Part shown: in pieces, positions 42,429 through 50,275 of the stretch
Layout: each line of letters opens with the position of its first letter
Position numbering within the stretch: the first letter of the stretch is position 1
Program-made: the position numbers and the translations under genes
Notes under the pieces: generated by a model
Told to the model about the DNA's origin: nothing
Database searches by the model: none
The model's input: only the letters and a program-made list of their open reading frames with translations
Assembly (NCBI GenBank): GCA_019234945.1
Contig: JAFAKX010000045.1
Span: 1 to 50,275, forward strand
Length of the DNA stretch: 50,275 bases
Direction of reading: 5' to 3'
Origin: Silvibacterium sp.
GTDB taxonomy: Bacteria; Acidobacteriota; Terriglobia; Terriglobales; Acidobacteriaceae

Positions 42429-45400
42429 ATGAGTCGCCCAATGAGTGGGACAATATCCCCGGAATCTTCGGCGGGACTGGGTTCGAAGTTGACGTGCAAA
42501 GTGGTCTTGCTCATCGCCGTCTGCGTCAGTGCCTTGGCTGCGCGCCCGGTTATGTACGGTCAGGCCACGGGAAGCTTCTCAGGGACTGTTGTCGATAAAT
42601 CCGGAGCGAACATCTCCGGGGCCGGCGTCACTGCTACGTCCCAGACCACCGGTGTTGCGCGCGAAACGAAGACGGACGATGCAGGCCACTATCTCCTGCC
42701 GCTGCTCCCCGTTGGTATATATACAGTGCGCGTTGACTCTATCGGTTTCCAAAGCACCGAATCCAAAGATCTCAACCTTCAGGTTGATCAAGCCCGGGAG
42801 CTGAATTTCACTCTTTCTCCCGCGAGCGTATCCACAACGGTGACCGTTGCGGGTCAGGCTGTTGCTGTAGAGACGGCCAATCCCTCCCTGGGTCAGGTCA
42901 TCACCTCGCAGGAAGTCTCGCAACTGCCCTTAAATGGCCGCGACTTCGTCCAGCTCGCGACACTTACGGCAGGCGCCACTTCAGAGACGAATCCCAACAG
43001 CTTCTTTACCTCTGCGGCCAGCAGTGAAGTGGCTGCGCGCGGTCCCTTCTCTTTGTCCGTTGGTGGCTCCCGTCCAAACAGTACGGATTGGTTGCTGGAC
43101 GGGGTCGACAACAACGAATTGACTGCAGGCGGTATCGCCATCCTCTCCTCGATCGACGACATCCAGGAGTTCAAGGTTTTGACCTATACCTACTCTGCCG
43201 AGTACGGAACTCGCGCCGGCCCCACCGTGCTTCTGACTACGAAGTCCGGATCCAACGACTTCCACGGATCGTTATTCGAGTTTTTCCGCAACACATCGCT
43301 TGATGCCAAAAGTTATTTTGCAACTAAGGCTGAAAAGTTCAACCTGAACCAGTTCGGAGGGACGATCGGCGGGCCGATTAAGAAGGATAAGCTGTTCTTC
43401 TTTGTCGACGGCGAACAAAAGTATCAGCGGCATGGCATTACCTTCACGGGCCTGCTTCCCTCTCTTGCCATGCGCTCAGGTGACTTCTCGGCCGATCCCT
43501 ACGGCAATCCGGTCAGCGGTCTGGCCATCGTAAACCCGAATATGATCGGGGCTTCAACCAATCCTGCTACCTATCCAAACGTCTACTTCCAGTGCGATGG
43601 TGCCGGACACCCTTTGCCTGCCAATGCTGACGGAAGCCAGCCACAGGGAACTCCCTGTAACAAGATTCCATCGAACCTGTTCAACAACATCGGGCAGGCA
43701 ATGATGAACCTGTACCCCGTGCCGAACGCCAACAACTCGGCTGCGGGATACAACTTCGTCAACATTCCAGTCCGCGAGCTCGACGAGACGAAGTTCGATA
43801 CCCGCGTGGACTATACCCCCCGTGCCGCCGATTCCCTCTTCGGCCGCTTCAGCTACGATCAGGCCTTCTCCTTCGTGCCGGGGGGATCGTCTGGATTCGC
43901 CGAGGCGAACGCGTTCGGAAGCAACCAGCGCATCATTAATCACGCTCGCAACGCAGCTATCGGCGAAACCCATGTCTTCTCGGCCTCGATGGTTAACCAG
44001 GCCACCTTCGGTTACAACCGCATCTTTGACTACATCAGTTCGCAAGGCACGGGCACCTGCGCCTCTGCGACCATCGTGCCCGGCGGTATTCCCAACGCCA
44101 ACCTCGGATGCCCCAACGGCACCTCAAAGTGCATCCCGGGTTCGTATAGCTGCGGCTTGGTCTCTACGATCGTCGCAGGCGGCTACTGGGCCATTGGAGA
44201 TCGCGGGTACTCTCCCTTCCAGGGCGGGACGAATATCTACTCGTTCCGAGACTCACTCGATCTCATCCGTGGCAAACATAACCTTCACGTCGGATTTGAC
44301 TTCCGAGCCAATCAGATGAACGTCGGCGCAGAGGCCTTTCAGGATGGCTTCTGGATCATCGGCAACGGCGGCAACTTTACCGGTCTCAGCAGCGCGAGCA
44401 TCAGCGGCAACCCACAGGCCGATTACCTTCTCGGAATCACCGGACTGGCCATTCATGACCAGACTTTCAATGGGCCTGTGACCGGCCGGCGCTGGAAGAT
44501 CTATCGTCCCTTTGGCGAGGACGATTGGAGAATCACTCCTTCCCTCACCCTCAATCTCGGTCTTGCCTGGGACATGACCACTCCAATCTCTGAGGCTCAC
44601 GGCCGCCTGGCAAACTATATTCCCAACACCGGGCAGCTTCTGGTTGCGAATCAAAACGGGGTCAGTTCGTCGGCCGGCGTAAATATGGACTGGACAGCTC
44701 TCGAACCGCGCATCGGCGCTGCCTGGAAGTTTTTCGGCAGCGATACGACCGTGTTTCGCGCGGGCTTCGCCATATTTCACGACTCAGCGTGGAGCCAGGG
44801 GGCACAGGGTCTGTGGCAAAATCCGCCGTTTCTCGGCGAATCCGACGCGTTTGCCTCCGCAGGCTGCGCCTTCTCGACCTCATACTGCGCCACGGTGCTC
44901 GGACACACGCCCTCCGCCATCAGTCTCTCCAGCGGATTTCAAGCCATTCCGGCGCCACCCACCGTTGGAACATTTACCGGCTCGTTTTATACGCAGCCCA
45001 CAAACTTCAAGCTAGGCACGGTGCGCCAGTATAACTTCAACGTCGAACAGGCATTGCCCGGCAACGTTGTGCTTACCATGGGCTATGCTGGATCGCGCGG
45101 CAACCATATCCTGGTTGCGGGCAATGACCTTAATACGGCCAGCCCGAGCGCCTGTGGCGTTGTTGCCGGCTACACGCTTGGTTGCCTAGCCGGAGGGCAG
45201 CCCTATATTCCTCCCTATAATACGTTCGATACCATCTTGCTTTTCGGCGATGTCGGTGACACAAACTACGACTCGCTGCAGATCAAAGCAGAAACCAAGA
45301 CGGCGAAGCACGGCCTTTACGCGTTGCTCGCCTACTCCTATTCCCATACCTCTGATAACGGTCTGTCCGACGGCCTGGGTTCGCTGTTGAGCGCGCCTTA

Positions 45401-46052
45401 TTTTCCGCTCCCTAACTGGCGAAAACTGGATTACGCATTATCACAGATCAATCTCTATCACAGCTTCACCGGGAGCGTGATCTACGATCTTCCTTTCGGC
45501 CAGGGCAAGCGGTGGGGTGGCAATTGGAATAATCTGACCAACACCCTTCTCGGCGGCTACCAGGCGACCGTCATCCAGAGGATAGCCTCGGGCTTTCCGG
45601 ATCCCTTGATCTACAGCAATAACCAGTCCGGCTCCTTCTTCCAGAACGGTGGCAATGGGAACAACTGGAATCGACCCAGTCGGGCCGTCGGATGCGACGT
45701 GTATGCCGCGAATCACGGCCAGCATCAATACATCAATCCTTCATGTTTTGTTGCGCCTCCCATCGGACAACTCGGGAACGCATCTCGCGTTCCGGTTACA
45801 GGTCCCGGCTTCGTCAACACTGATTTCTCCGTCATCAAACAATTTCCTTTACCGAGAGAAATGAGTCTGAATTTCCGGGCTGAATTCTTCAACCTGTTCA
45901 ACCACGCGCAGTTCGGTCTGCCGGCCAACGACTTAGCCCTCGCCACCCTGAATGCTGACGGCTCGATAAAGTCGAGCAATGGCTTCGGCGCGGTCAACTC
46001 AACCGTGAACAATCCGCGTCTGGTGCAATTCGCACTCAAGCTCACGTTTTGA
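42429..46052 (+). CDS. TonB-dependent receptor (Oar-like, carboxypeptidase-regulatory N-terminus)
   Basis: A 1207-residue outer-membrane receptor of the same type as the one at 27306-31079, but clearly a different sequence. ATG 42429 has a strong AAAGGAG site; a TTG 18 bases upstream is part of that site. After a signal peptide near residues 20-45, the carboxypeptidase-regulatory-like domain reads GSFSGTVVDKSGANISGAGV. A plug segment has QVITSQEVSQLPLNGRDFVQL and DWLLDGVDNNELT, and the barrel ends in LVQFALKLTF. The C-terminal Phe fits Bam insertion. It stands alone behind the TetR gene and could be under its control. The substrate is unknown. Confidence 0.92.
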   Translation: MSRPMSGTISPESSAGLGSKLTCKVVLLIAVCVSALAARPVMYGQATGSFSGTVVDKSGANISGAGVTATSQTTGVARETKTDDAGHYLLPLLPVGIYTVRVDSIGFQSTESKDLNLQVDQARELNFTLSPASVSTTVTVAGQAVAVETANPSLGQVITSQEVSQLPLNGRDFVQLATLTAGATSETNPNSFFTSAASSEVAARGPFSLSVGGSRPNSTDWLLDGVDNNELTAGGIAILSSIDDIQEFKVLTYTYSAEYGTRAGPTVLLTTKSGSNDFHGSLFEFFRNTSLDAKSYFATKAEKFNLNQFGGTIGGPIKKDKLFFFVDGEQKYQRHGITFTGLLPSLAMRSGDFSADPYGNPVSGLAIVNPNMIGASTNPATYPNVYFQCDGAGHPLPANADGSQPQGTPCNKIPSNLFNNIGQAMMNLYPVPNANNSAAGYNFVNIPVRELDETKFDTRVDYTPRAADSLFGRFSYDQAFSFVPGGSSGFAEANAFGSNQRIINHARNAAIGETHVFSASMVNQATFGYNRIFDYISSQGTGTCASATIVPGGIPNANLGCPNGTSKCIPGSYSCGLVSTIVAGGYWAIGDRGYSPFQGGTNIYSFRDSLDLIRGKHNLHVGFDFRANQMNVGAEAFQDGFWIIGNGGNFTGLSSASISGNPQADYLLGITGLAIHDQTFNGPVTGRRWKIYRPFGEDDWRITPSLTLNLGLAWDMTTPISEAHGRLANYIPNTGQLLVANQNGVSSSAGVNMDWTALEPRIGAAWKFFGSDTTVFRAGFAIFHDSAWSQGAQGLWQNPPFLGESDAFASAGCAFSTSYCATVLGHTPSAISLSSGFQAIPAPPTVGTFTGSFYTQPTNFKLGTVRQYNFNVEQALPGNVVLTMGYAGSRGNHILVAGNDLNTASPSACGVVAGYTLGCLAGGQPYIPPYNTFDTILLFGDVGDTNYDSLQIKAETKTAKHGLYALLAYSYSHTSDNGLSDGLGSLLSAPYFPLPNWRKLDYALSQINLYHSFTGSVIYDLPFGQGKRWGGNWNNLTNTLLGGYQATVIQRIASGFPDPLIYSNNQSGSFFQNGGNGNNWNRPSRAVGCDVYAANHGQHQYINPSCFVAPPIGQLGNASRVPVTGPGFVNTDFSVIKQFPLPREMSLNFRAEFFNLFNHAQFGLPANDLALATLNADGSIKSSNGFGAVNSTVNNPRLVQFALKLTF

Positions 46053-46453
46053 GTCGCAAACCAGCAATCGAAAGGGTCAGCACATATTGCGGTGCCTGGC
46101 CTTACCTGGGTCTGGCACCAGGTTGTCTCCTTCAAAGGGGGCAATTTGGTGCCATGGAGCAGACAGCACATCCTCGCGCGCCATCTTGGCGTCGACGGAC
46201 GCTTTGCATAGGCGGTCGACATTGTTTCGAGGGGAGCCCTGCTCAACGGCGATCGTCACATGGTGAAAGCCATTGTAATTAAAAGGCATCCTGCGGAGCC
46301 GCTGGCATCTGAAGAGAATGATTTGGAACGCATGGTCCTTCGATTACGAATGGTCTTAGTATCATGGTGCCAGCGAACTGCTTGTATTTAATACCGAGCG
46401 CGAGGCCCAATATTCTGGTTTATTGAGCTTTCTACTGATTGTCCGGAGTGCCT
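46053..46453. other. Gene-free region with nested inverted repeats
   Basis: A gap of 401 bases. ACCTGG (46104-46109) pairs with CCAGGT (46118-46123), and GGTGCC (46091-46096) pairs with GGCACC (46114-46119), so two stems are mutually exclusive. A short minus-strand open frame (46077-46289) begins MPFNYNGFHHVTIAVE, which resembles the opening of a VOC/glyoxalase-like protein, but then diverges. It could be a decayed gene fragment. No other gene is seen. Confidence 0.5.
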
Positions 46454-47020
46454 ATGAACGGATTCTGGGAACGACTAGTATTTGCCTTTCGGTGTTTTTT
46501 TTCGATCCTGTTCCACGCTGAAATTCCCAACGACATCGCGGAGAAAGCGCTCAAGGGTCCTGGTACGGCTCCGCAGGCGCCTGCCGCTCAGACTGCTTCC
46601 AACGCTCGTCTGAAGGAAGCTGAACGGCCTGCACCGGAAGCGTTCGATCGCGCCATACAGATGCTCGCGCTGCTACAACGCGATGGGCGGCTCATCGATT
46701 TCCTGACAGAGAACATCTCCGCCTATCCCGACACTCAGCTCGGAGCCGCTGTTCGCACAATTCACGACACTTGCCGACAGGTGCTCGACCAATATGTAAA
46801 GCTGGAGCCGATTCTGGACTCAGAGGAGGATCAACCGGTGACGGTGCAAGCGGGTTTTGATCCGGCAGCCATCAAATTGATCGGTAATGTGGCGGGAGAG
46901 CCCCCAGTGCGCGGTATGTTGCGACACAAAGGCTGGCGCGTGAGGGAAGCGAATCTGCCCCCATTGCCGCAGGCCGCCGGGCGGATGGTGGTTGCGCCGG
47001 CTGAGGTCGAGCTCTCGTGA
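46454..47020 (+). CDS. DUF2760 protein, partner of Hsp70-family genes
   Basis: A 188-residue protein of the DUF2760 family. It opens with a hydrophobic N-terminal helix (MNGFWERLVFAFRCFFSILF), then a Pro/Ala linker and an all-alpha part with FDRAIQMLALLQRDGRLIDFL and TIHDTCRQVLDQYVKL. It ends in a conserved VREANLPPLP element. ATG 46454 is preferred, with CGGAG six bases upstream; a TTG 15 bases upstream is also possible. It is followed 52 bases later by an Hsp70-like gene. DUF2760 genes are often found next to Hsp70-like pairs, so it may be a membrane-tethered co-chaperone or adaptor; this is context only. Confidence 0.85.
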   Translation: MNGFWERLVFAFRCFFSILFHAEIPNDIAEKALKGPGTAPQAPAAQTASNARLKEAERPAPEAFDRAIQMLALLQRDGRLIDFLTENISAYPDTQLGAAVRTIHDTCRQVLDQYVKLEPILDSEEDQPVTVQAGFDPAAIKLIGNVAGEPPVRGMLRHKGWRVREANLPPLPQAAGRMVVAPAEVELS

Positions 47021-47072
47021 CGCTGGATCCAAATCTGCTCAACGGATGTTGGGTTTGAAAAGGAGATGTTCG

Positions 47073-48920
47073 TTGGCGGCCAAATACATCGTTGGCATCG
47101 ACCTCGGGACGACAAATTCCGCACTGGCACGCTCCGACGCAACTGCCGCAGAGGAGCACAGCCGCATCGAGATCTGCGCCATTCCGCAGCTGGTGAATCC
47201 GGGCGAAGTGGCGGAACGCACGCTGCTGCCGTCGTTTCTTTACATCCCGGGCGAATTTGATTTTCCCGGGGGCAGCATCGCGTTGCCATGGGACCCCGAG
47301 CCGAAGCTAGTGATCGGCGAACTTGCACGCAAACGTGGTGCGGAGAGCCCAAGCCGGCTGGTTGCCTCAGCCAAATCCTGGCTTTCTTATGCGGGCGTGA
47401 ACCGCACGGCGCCGATCCTGCCCTGGCAGGCTCCGGAGGAAGTGCCGAAACTATCGCCAGTGGAAGTATCCTCGCAGTTCCTGCAGCACTTGCGCACCGT
47501 CTGGGACAGTGGGCAGGTAGCGGACCAACCGGAACTCGCGTTGGCGGAGCAGGACGTTCTGCTCACTGTGCCTGCTTCGTTCGATGAAGAAGCACGCGAG
47601 CTCACCAGGCGCGCCGCCGAACAGGCTGGCTTTCAGCACGTAACGTTGCTCGAAGAACCACAGGCAGCGTTTTACGCGTGGCTTGAAAGCCAGGGCGATG
47701 CATGGCGCAGCCGAATCAAAGTCGGCGATCTCGTCCTCGTCTGCGACGTCGGCGGCGGCACAACGGATTTCAGTCTCATCACCGTCTCCGAAGAGAATGG
47801 CGAACTGACGCTGAAGCGCGTTGCCGTAGGTGATCACATCCTCCTGGGCGGCGACAACATGGACCTTGCCCTGGCGCGTGTCTTGCAGCACCGACTTGAA
47901 GCTTCTGGCCACCGCGTCGATACCTGGCAGTTGCACGGGCTGTGGCATCAGTGCCGCATGGCGAAGGAAAAGCTCTTCGCATCGCCCAGAACGCAGAGTG
48001 CCCCAATCACCTTGCTGGGCAAGGGGACAAAGCTCATCGGCGGCACCATCAAGACGGAGTTGACACGCGAAGACCTCGACCAGGTTCTGGTCAAAGGATT
48101 CTTCCCGGAGGTCGCGAGCAGCGAGTTACCCGCGCGGCAGCGCCGTATTGGCTTTCAGGAACTTGGCCTGCCGTACGCAGCTGATGCGGCTATCACCAAA
48201 CATCTCGCGCGGTTTCTGTCGGAGCAAATTCGCAACAGCCTCGAGGCGGCGGCCATCCGGCGCGGCCGCAGCGGGCTGGCGTGTCCCACGCACATCTTGT
48301 TCAACGGCGGAGTGATGAAAGCAGCTGTGCTGCGCGACCAGGTGGTTCAGGTCCTGAACAGCTGGCTAAAAGAAGAAGATTTCGACGGGCTCGGGGCACA
48401 GCAAATCCTCGACGCTCCTGATCTGGAACACGCCGTTGCGCGCGGCGCTGCCTACTACGGTAAGGCGCGGCGCGGACGCGGCGTGCGCATTCGCAGTGGC
48501 GCTTCGCGCACCTATTACATCGGAATTGAAAGCGCCATGCCTGCGGTGCCCGGAATGGAAGCGCCGCTCAAAGCGCTCTGCGTCGTTCCCTTCGGCATGG
48601 AGGAAGGCACCGAGGCCACTATCCCTAACAGAGAGTTTGGCCTCGTCGTCGGCGAGCCAGCCGAGTTTCGTTTCCTCACTTCCAGCGTTCGCAAGCAGGA
48701 CCATGTCGGCAGCCTGCTCGAAGACTGGGGTGACGATCTGGAGGAACTCGGACCGCTGGAAGTCACGCTTATATTGGATGGGCAGCAGGGAACAGTTGTG
48801 CCAGTGAGGCTCGAGACGCGCGTTACCGAAATCGGCACGCTCGAGGTCTGGTGCGTATCCCGTGACGGCAAGCAGCGCTGGAAGCTTGAGCTGAACATCC
48901 GCGAAAAGACCGGAAGGTGA
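47073..48920 (+). CDS. Hsp70-family chaperone-like protein (DnaK/HscC-like)
   Basis: A 615-residue Hsp70-like ATPase. The first ATP phosphate-binding loop is YIVGIDLGTTNSALARSD at about residues 5-22. The second is CDVGGGTTDFSLIT at about 224-237. Downstream FNGGVMKAAVLRDQ is the adenosine-site motif. The C-terminal part is short and differs from DnaK's peptide-binding domain. The TTG start at 47073 is chosen because AAAAGGAG lies eight bases before it and the family start follows at once; an ATG at 47046 or a more upstream start would add nonconserved residues. The next Hsp70 gene starts eight bases after its stop, so both are one operon. A client is unknown. Confidence 0.88.
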   Translation: MAAKYIVGIDLGTTNSALARSDATAAEEHSRIEICAIPQLVNPGEVAERTLLPSFLYIPGEFDFPGGSIALPWDPEPKLVIGELARKRGAESPSRLVASAKSWLSYAGVNRTAPILPWQAPEEVPKLSPVEVSSQFLQHLRTVWDSGQVADQPELALAEQDVLLTVPASFDEEARELTRRAAEQAGFQHVTLLEEPQAAFYAWLESQGDAWRSRIKVGDLVLVCDVGGGTTDFSLITVSEENGELTLKRVAVGDHILLGGDNMDLALARVLQHRLEASGHRVDTWQLHGLWHQCRMAKEKLFASPRTQSAPITLLGKGTKLIGGTIKTELTREDLDQVLVKGFFPEVASSELPARQRRIGFQELGLPYAADAAITKHLARFLSEQIRNSLEAAAIRRGRSGLACPTHILFNGGVMKAAVLRDQVVQVLNSWLKEEDFDGLGAQQILDAPDLEHAVARGAAYYGKARRGRGVRIRSGASRTYYIGIESAMPAVPGMEAPLKALCVVPFGMEEGTEATIPNREFGLVVGEPAEFRFLTSSVRKQDHVGSLLEDWGDDLEELGPLEVTLILDGQQGTVVPVRLETRVTEIGTLEVWCVSRDGKQRWKLELNIREKTGR

Positions 48921-48928
48921 GATCATCG

Positions 48929-50275
48929 GTGCCTTCCCGTTATCTGATCGGCATCGATCTGGGCACGACAAACTCTGTTGTGGCGTACTTCGACACTGAG
49001 GAAGCGCCCGATTTGGACTCTCCGATTCATGTGTTTCCCATACCGCAGTTGGTAGCACGGGGTGAAGTCCGCACATTACCCACGCTCCCTTCCTTTCTTT
49101 ACTTCCCAACCGAACATGAGCTGTCTGCCGGAGCCGTCAGCGCCACGTGGGATGAAGATCCGCCCATGGTCACCGGTCTGCTCGCGCGCGAGATGGGAGG
49201 GCTTGTCCCCACACGCCAGGTGTCCTCGGCGAAGTCATGGCTTTCCTATCCTGGCGTGAATCGCCACGCCAGCATCCTTCCGGCGCAGGCTGAACCGCCG
49301 CAGCCGATGATCTCCCCTGTAGAAGCATCCGCGCGCTACCTCATGCATCTGCGCGACGCCTGGAATGGCGCAATGGGGACCGACGCAGAAACGCGTTTTG
49401 AGCATCAGGAAACTGTCCTCACTGTGCCTGCCTCGTTCGATGAGGATGCGCGTGAGCTGACGGTTGAAGCTGCTCGCCGCGCCGGCCTCGAAAAACTCAC
49501 CCTGCTCGAAGAACCGCTGGCAGCTTTTTATGCGTGGATTGCGGTGAATCGAAATGTCCAAGCGGGAAACGGCGAGGACCTCCGCGATGGCGATCTGATC
49601 CTGATCTGCGACATCGGCGGCGGCACGACCGACTTCAGCCTGGTCAGTGTCCGTCTGGTCGATGGTGAGCATCGTTTTGAGCGCACCGCCATAGGCGAGC
49701 ACCTTCTGCTCGGTGGTGACAATCTCGATTTCGCCCTTGCCCGCCGCGTGGAAGAGAAGCTTAACGATATCAAGCTCACGCTGCGACAACGTTTGGCATT
49801 GCGTCGGTCCTGCTGTTCCGCGAAAGAGCGGCTGCTCAGCGATTCATCTCTGGAGCGCGTGACGGTCACGATCCTGGGCAGCGGCCGGGCGGTGGTCGGG
49901 CAGACGCTCAGCGTTGATCTGACGCGCGAGGAAGTTCTCCAGATTCTGACCACCGGGTTCCTGCCGATCACTGCGCCTGATGAGATGCCATCGTGTAGCC
50001 GGCCAACGGCGCTTCGCGAACTTGGTCTGCCCTACGCCAGCGATCCTGCTATCACCAGGCACCTCGCCGCGTTTCTAACGCAGGCGGCTGCTGCCATGAA
50101 CGGCTCGCCTGCAACCCACCGAATGGCTCGACCCGATGCCGTGCTTTTCAATGGCGGCTTCTGCTCACCGGCAGTTACTCGCGAAACGATTGTCGATGCG
50201 ATTTCTGCCTGGTTCGATGCAGCTGAAAGCGGCTGGCGGCCCAGGCTCCTAAGCAACGAGGGTTTTGATAGTGCG
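48929..50275 (+). CDS. Second Hsp70-family protein, N-terminal part (3' end outside window)
   Basis: A second Hsp70-like ATPase with the frame open from GTG 48929 to the window edge (449 codons visible). The loop YLIGIDLGTTNSVVAYF at residues 4-20 and ICDIGGGTTDFSLVS at about 225-239 are intact. Both Hsp70 paralogues share segments such as SAKSWLSYPGVN and LTVPASFDEDARELT, so they arose by duplication. A GGAAGGTGAG site precedes the GTG. The C-terminus, probably with a longer tail domain, is outside the window. The two paralogues with DUF2760 likely form a complex. Confidence 0.87.
   Translation, partial: MPSRYLIGIDLGTTNSVVAYFDTEEAPDLDSPIHVFPIPQLVARGEVRTLPTLPSFLYFPTEHELSAGAVSATWDEDPPMVTGLLAREMGGLVPTRQVSSAKSWLSYPGVNRHASILPAQAEPPQPMISPVEASARYLMHLRDAWNGAMGTDAETRFEHQETVLTVPASFDEDARELTVEAARRAGLEKLTLLEEPLAAFYAWIAVNRNVQAGNGEDLRDGDLILICDIGGGTTDFSLVSVRLVDGEHRFERTAIGEHLLLGGDNLDFALARRVEEKLNDIKLTLRQRLALRRSCCSAKERLLSDSSLERVTVTILGSGRAVVGQTLSVDLTREEVLQILTTGFLPITAPDEMPSCSRPTALRELGLPYASDPAITRHLAAFLTQAAAAMNGSPATHRMARPDAVLFNGGFCSPAVTRETIVDAISAWFDAAESGWRPRLLSNEGFDSA

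Noticed and set aside
48366-49109. Minus-strand open frame of 247 codons
   Set aside because: Antisense to the two Hsp70-like genes and crosses their junction.

Overview
The window is a GC-rich, densely coded stretch of bacterial chromosome that most resembles an Acidobacteriota genome (class Terriglobia). The main reasons are two Oar-type TonB-dependent receptors of more than 1200 residues with carboxypeptidase-regulatory-like N-termini, the DUF2760/tandem-Hsp70 operon, and the mix of sugar catabolism with B12-radical-SAM enzymes. The phylum is an inference; no rRNA gene is present. I see no phage, insertion sequence or CRISPR array.

Layout. (1) 2-7443, plus strand: a translationally coupled run of three B12-type radical SAM proteins (the first cut by the window edge), three class I SAM methyltransferases (one with a zinc-ribbon N-terminus) and a final ATZ/TRZ-type amidohydrolase. 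(2) 7535-10050: an OmpR-type response regulator and a membrane histidine kinase. (3) 10125-16283: an exopolysaccharide block with two GT4 glycosyltransferases and a Wzy-like membrane protein on the plus strand, and a Wzx-like flippase and a Wzz/GumC-like protein on the minus strand. (4) 16533-18821: an outer-membrane barrel-like protein, a small c-type cytochrome, a secreted stand-alone CuA domain and a lipoprotein cytochrome c. (5) 18831-21011: a GNAT acetyltransferase, then a six-Asp-box BNR protein coupled to a small ubiquitin-fold (MoaD/ThiS-like) protein ending in Gly-Gly. (6) 21137-27248: a Tat-exported GH32 enzyme, three methionine-salvage genes (mtnB, mtnD, mtnC), an exported TIM-barrel protein between them, and an NCS2 nucleobase permease.

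(7) 27306-36928, minus strand: an apparent L-fucose utilisation operon. In transcription order it holds a Gfo/Idh oxidoreductase, an SDR, a fuconolactonase-like amidohydrolase, a zinc alcohol dehydrogenase, FucP, FucU and a TonB-dependent receptor. The set fits the non-phosphorylative fucose route, but no fuconate dehydratase is visible. (8) 37036-40743, minus strand: a type II pseudopilin with a Gly/Ser/Thr repeat tract, tRNA-Arg(TCT), an unknown protein whose stop codon lies inside that tRNA, a YheT-like hydrolase, a DUF72 protein and tRNA-His(GTG). (9) 40812-46052, plus strand: a DUF4112 membrane protein, tRNA-Pro(TGG), a TetR regulator whose natural start is interrupted by an in-frame TAG, and a second TonB-dependent receptor. 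(10) 46454 to the end: DUF2760 and two tandem Hsp70-family genes, the second cut by the window edge.

Best candidates for an undescribed system are the B12-radical-SAM/methyltransferase/amidohydrolase cluster, the CuA-cytochrome-barrel mini-operon, the BNR plus Gly-Gly ubiquitin-fold pair and the DUF2760-Hsp70-Hsp70 operon. Functions are assigned from motifs read by eye; no database search was run.
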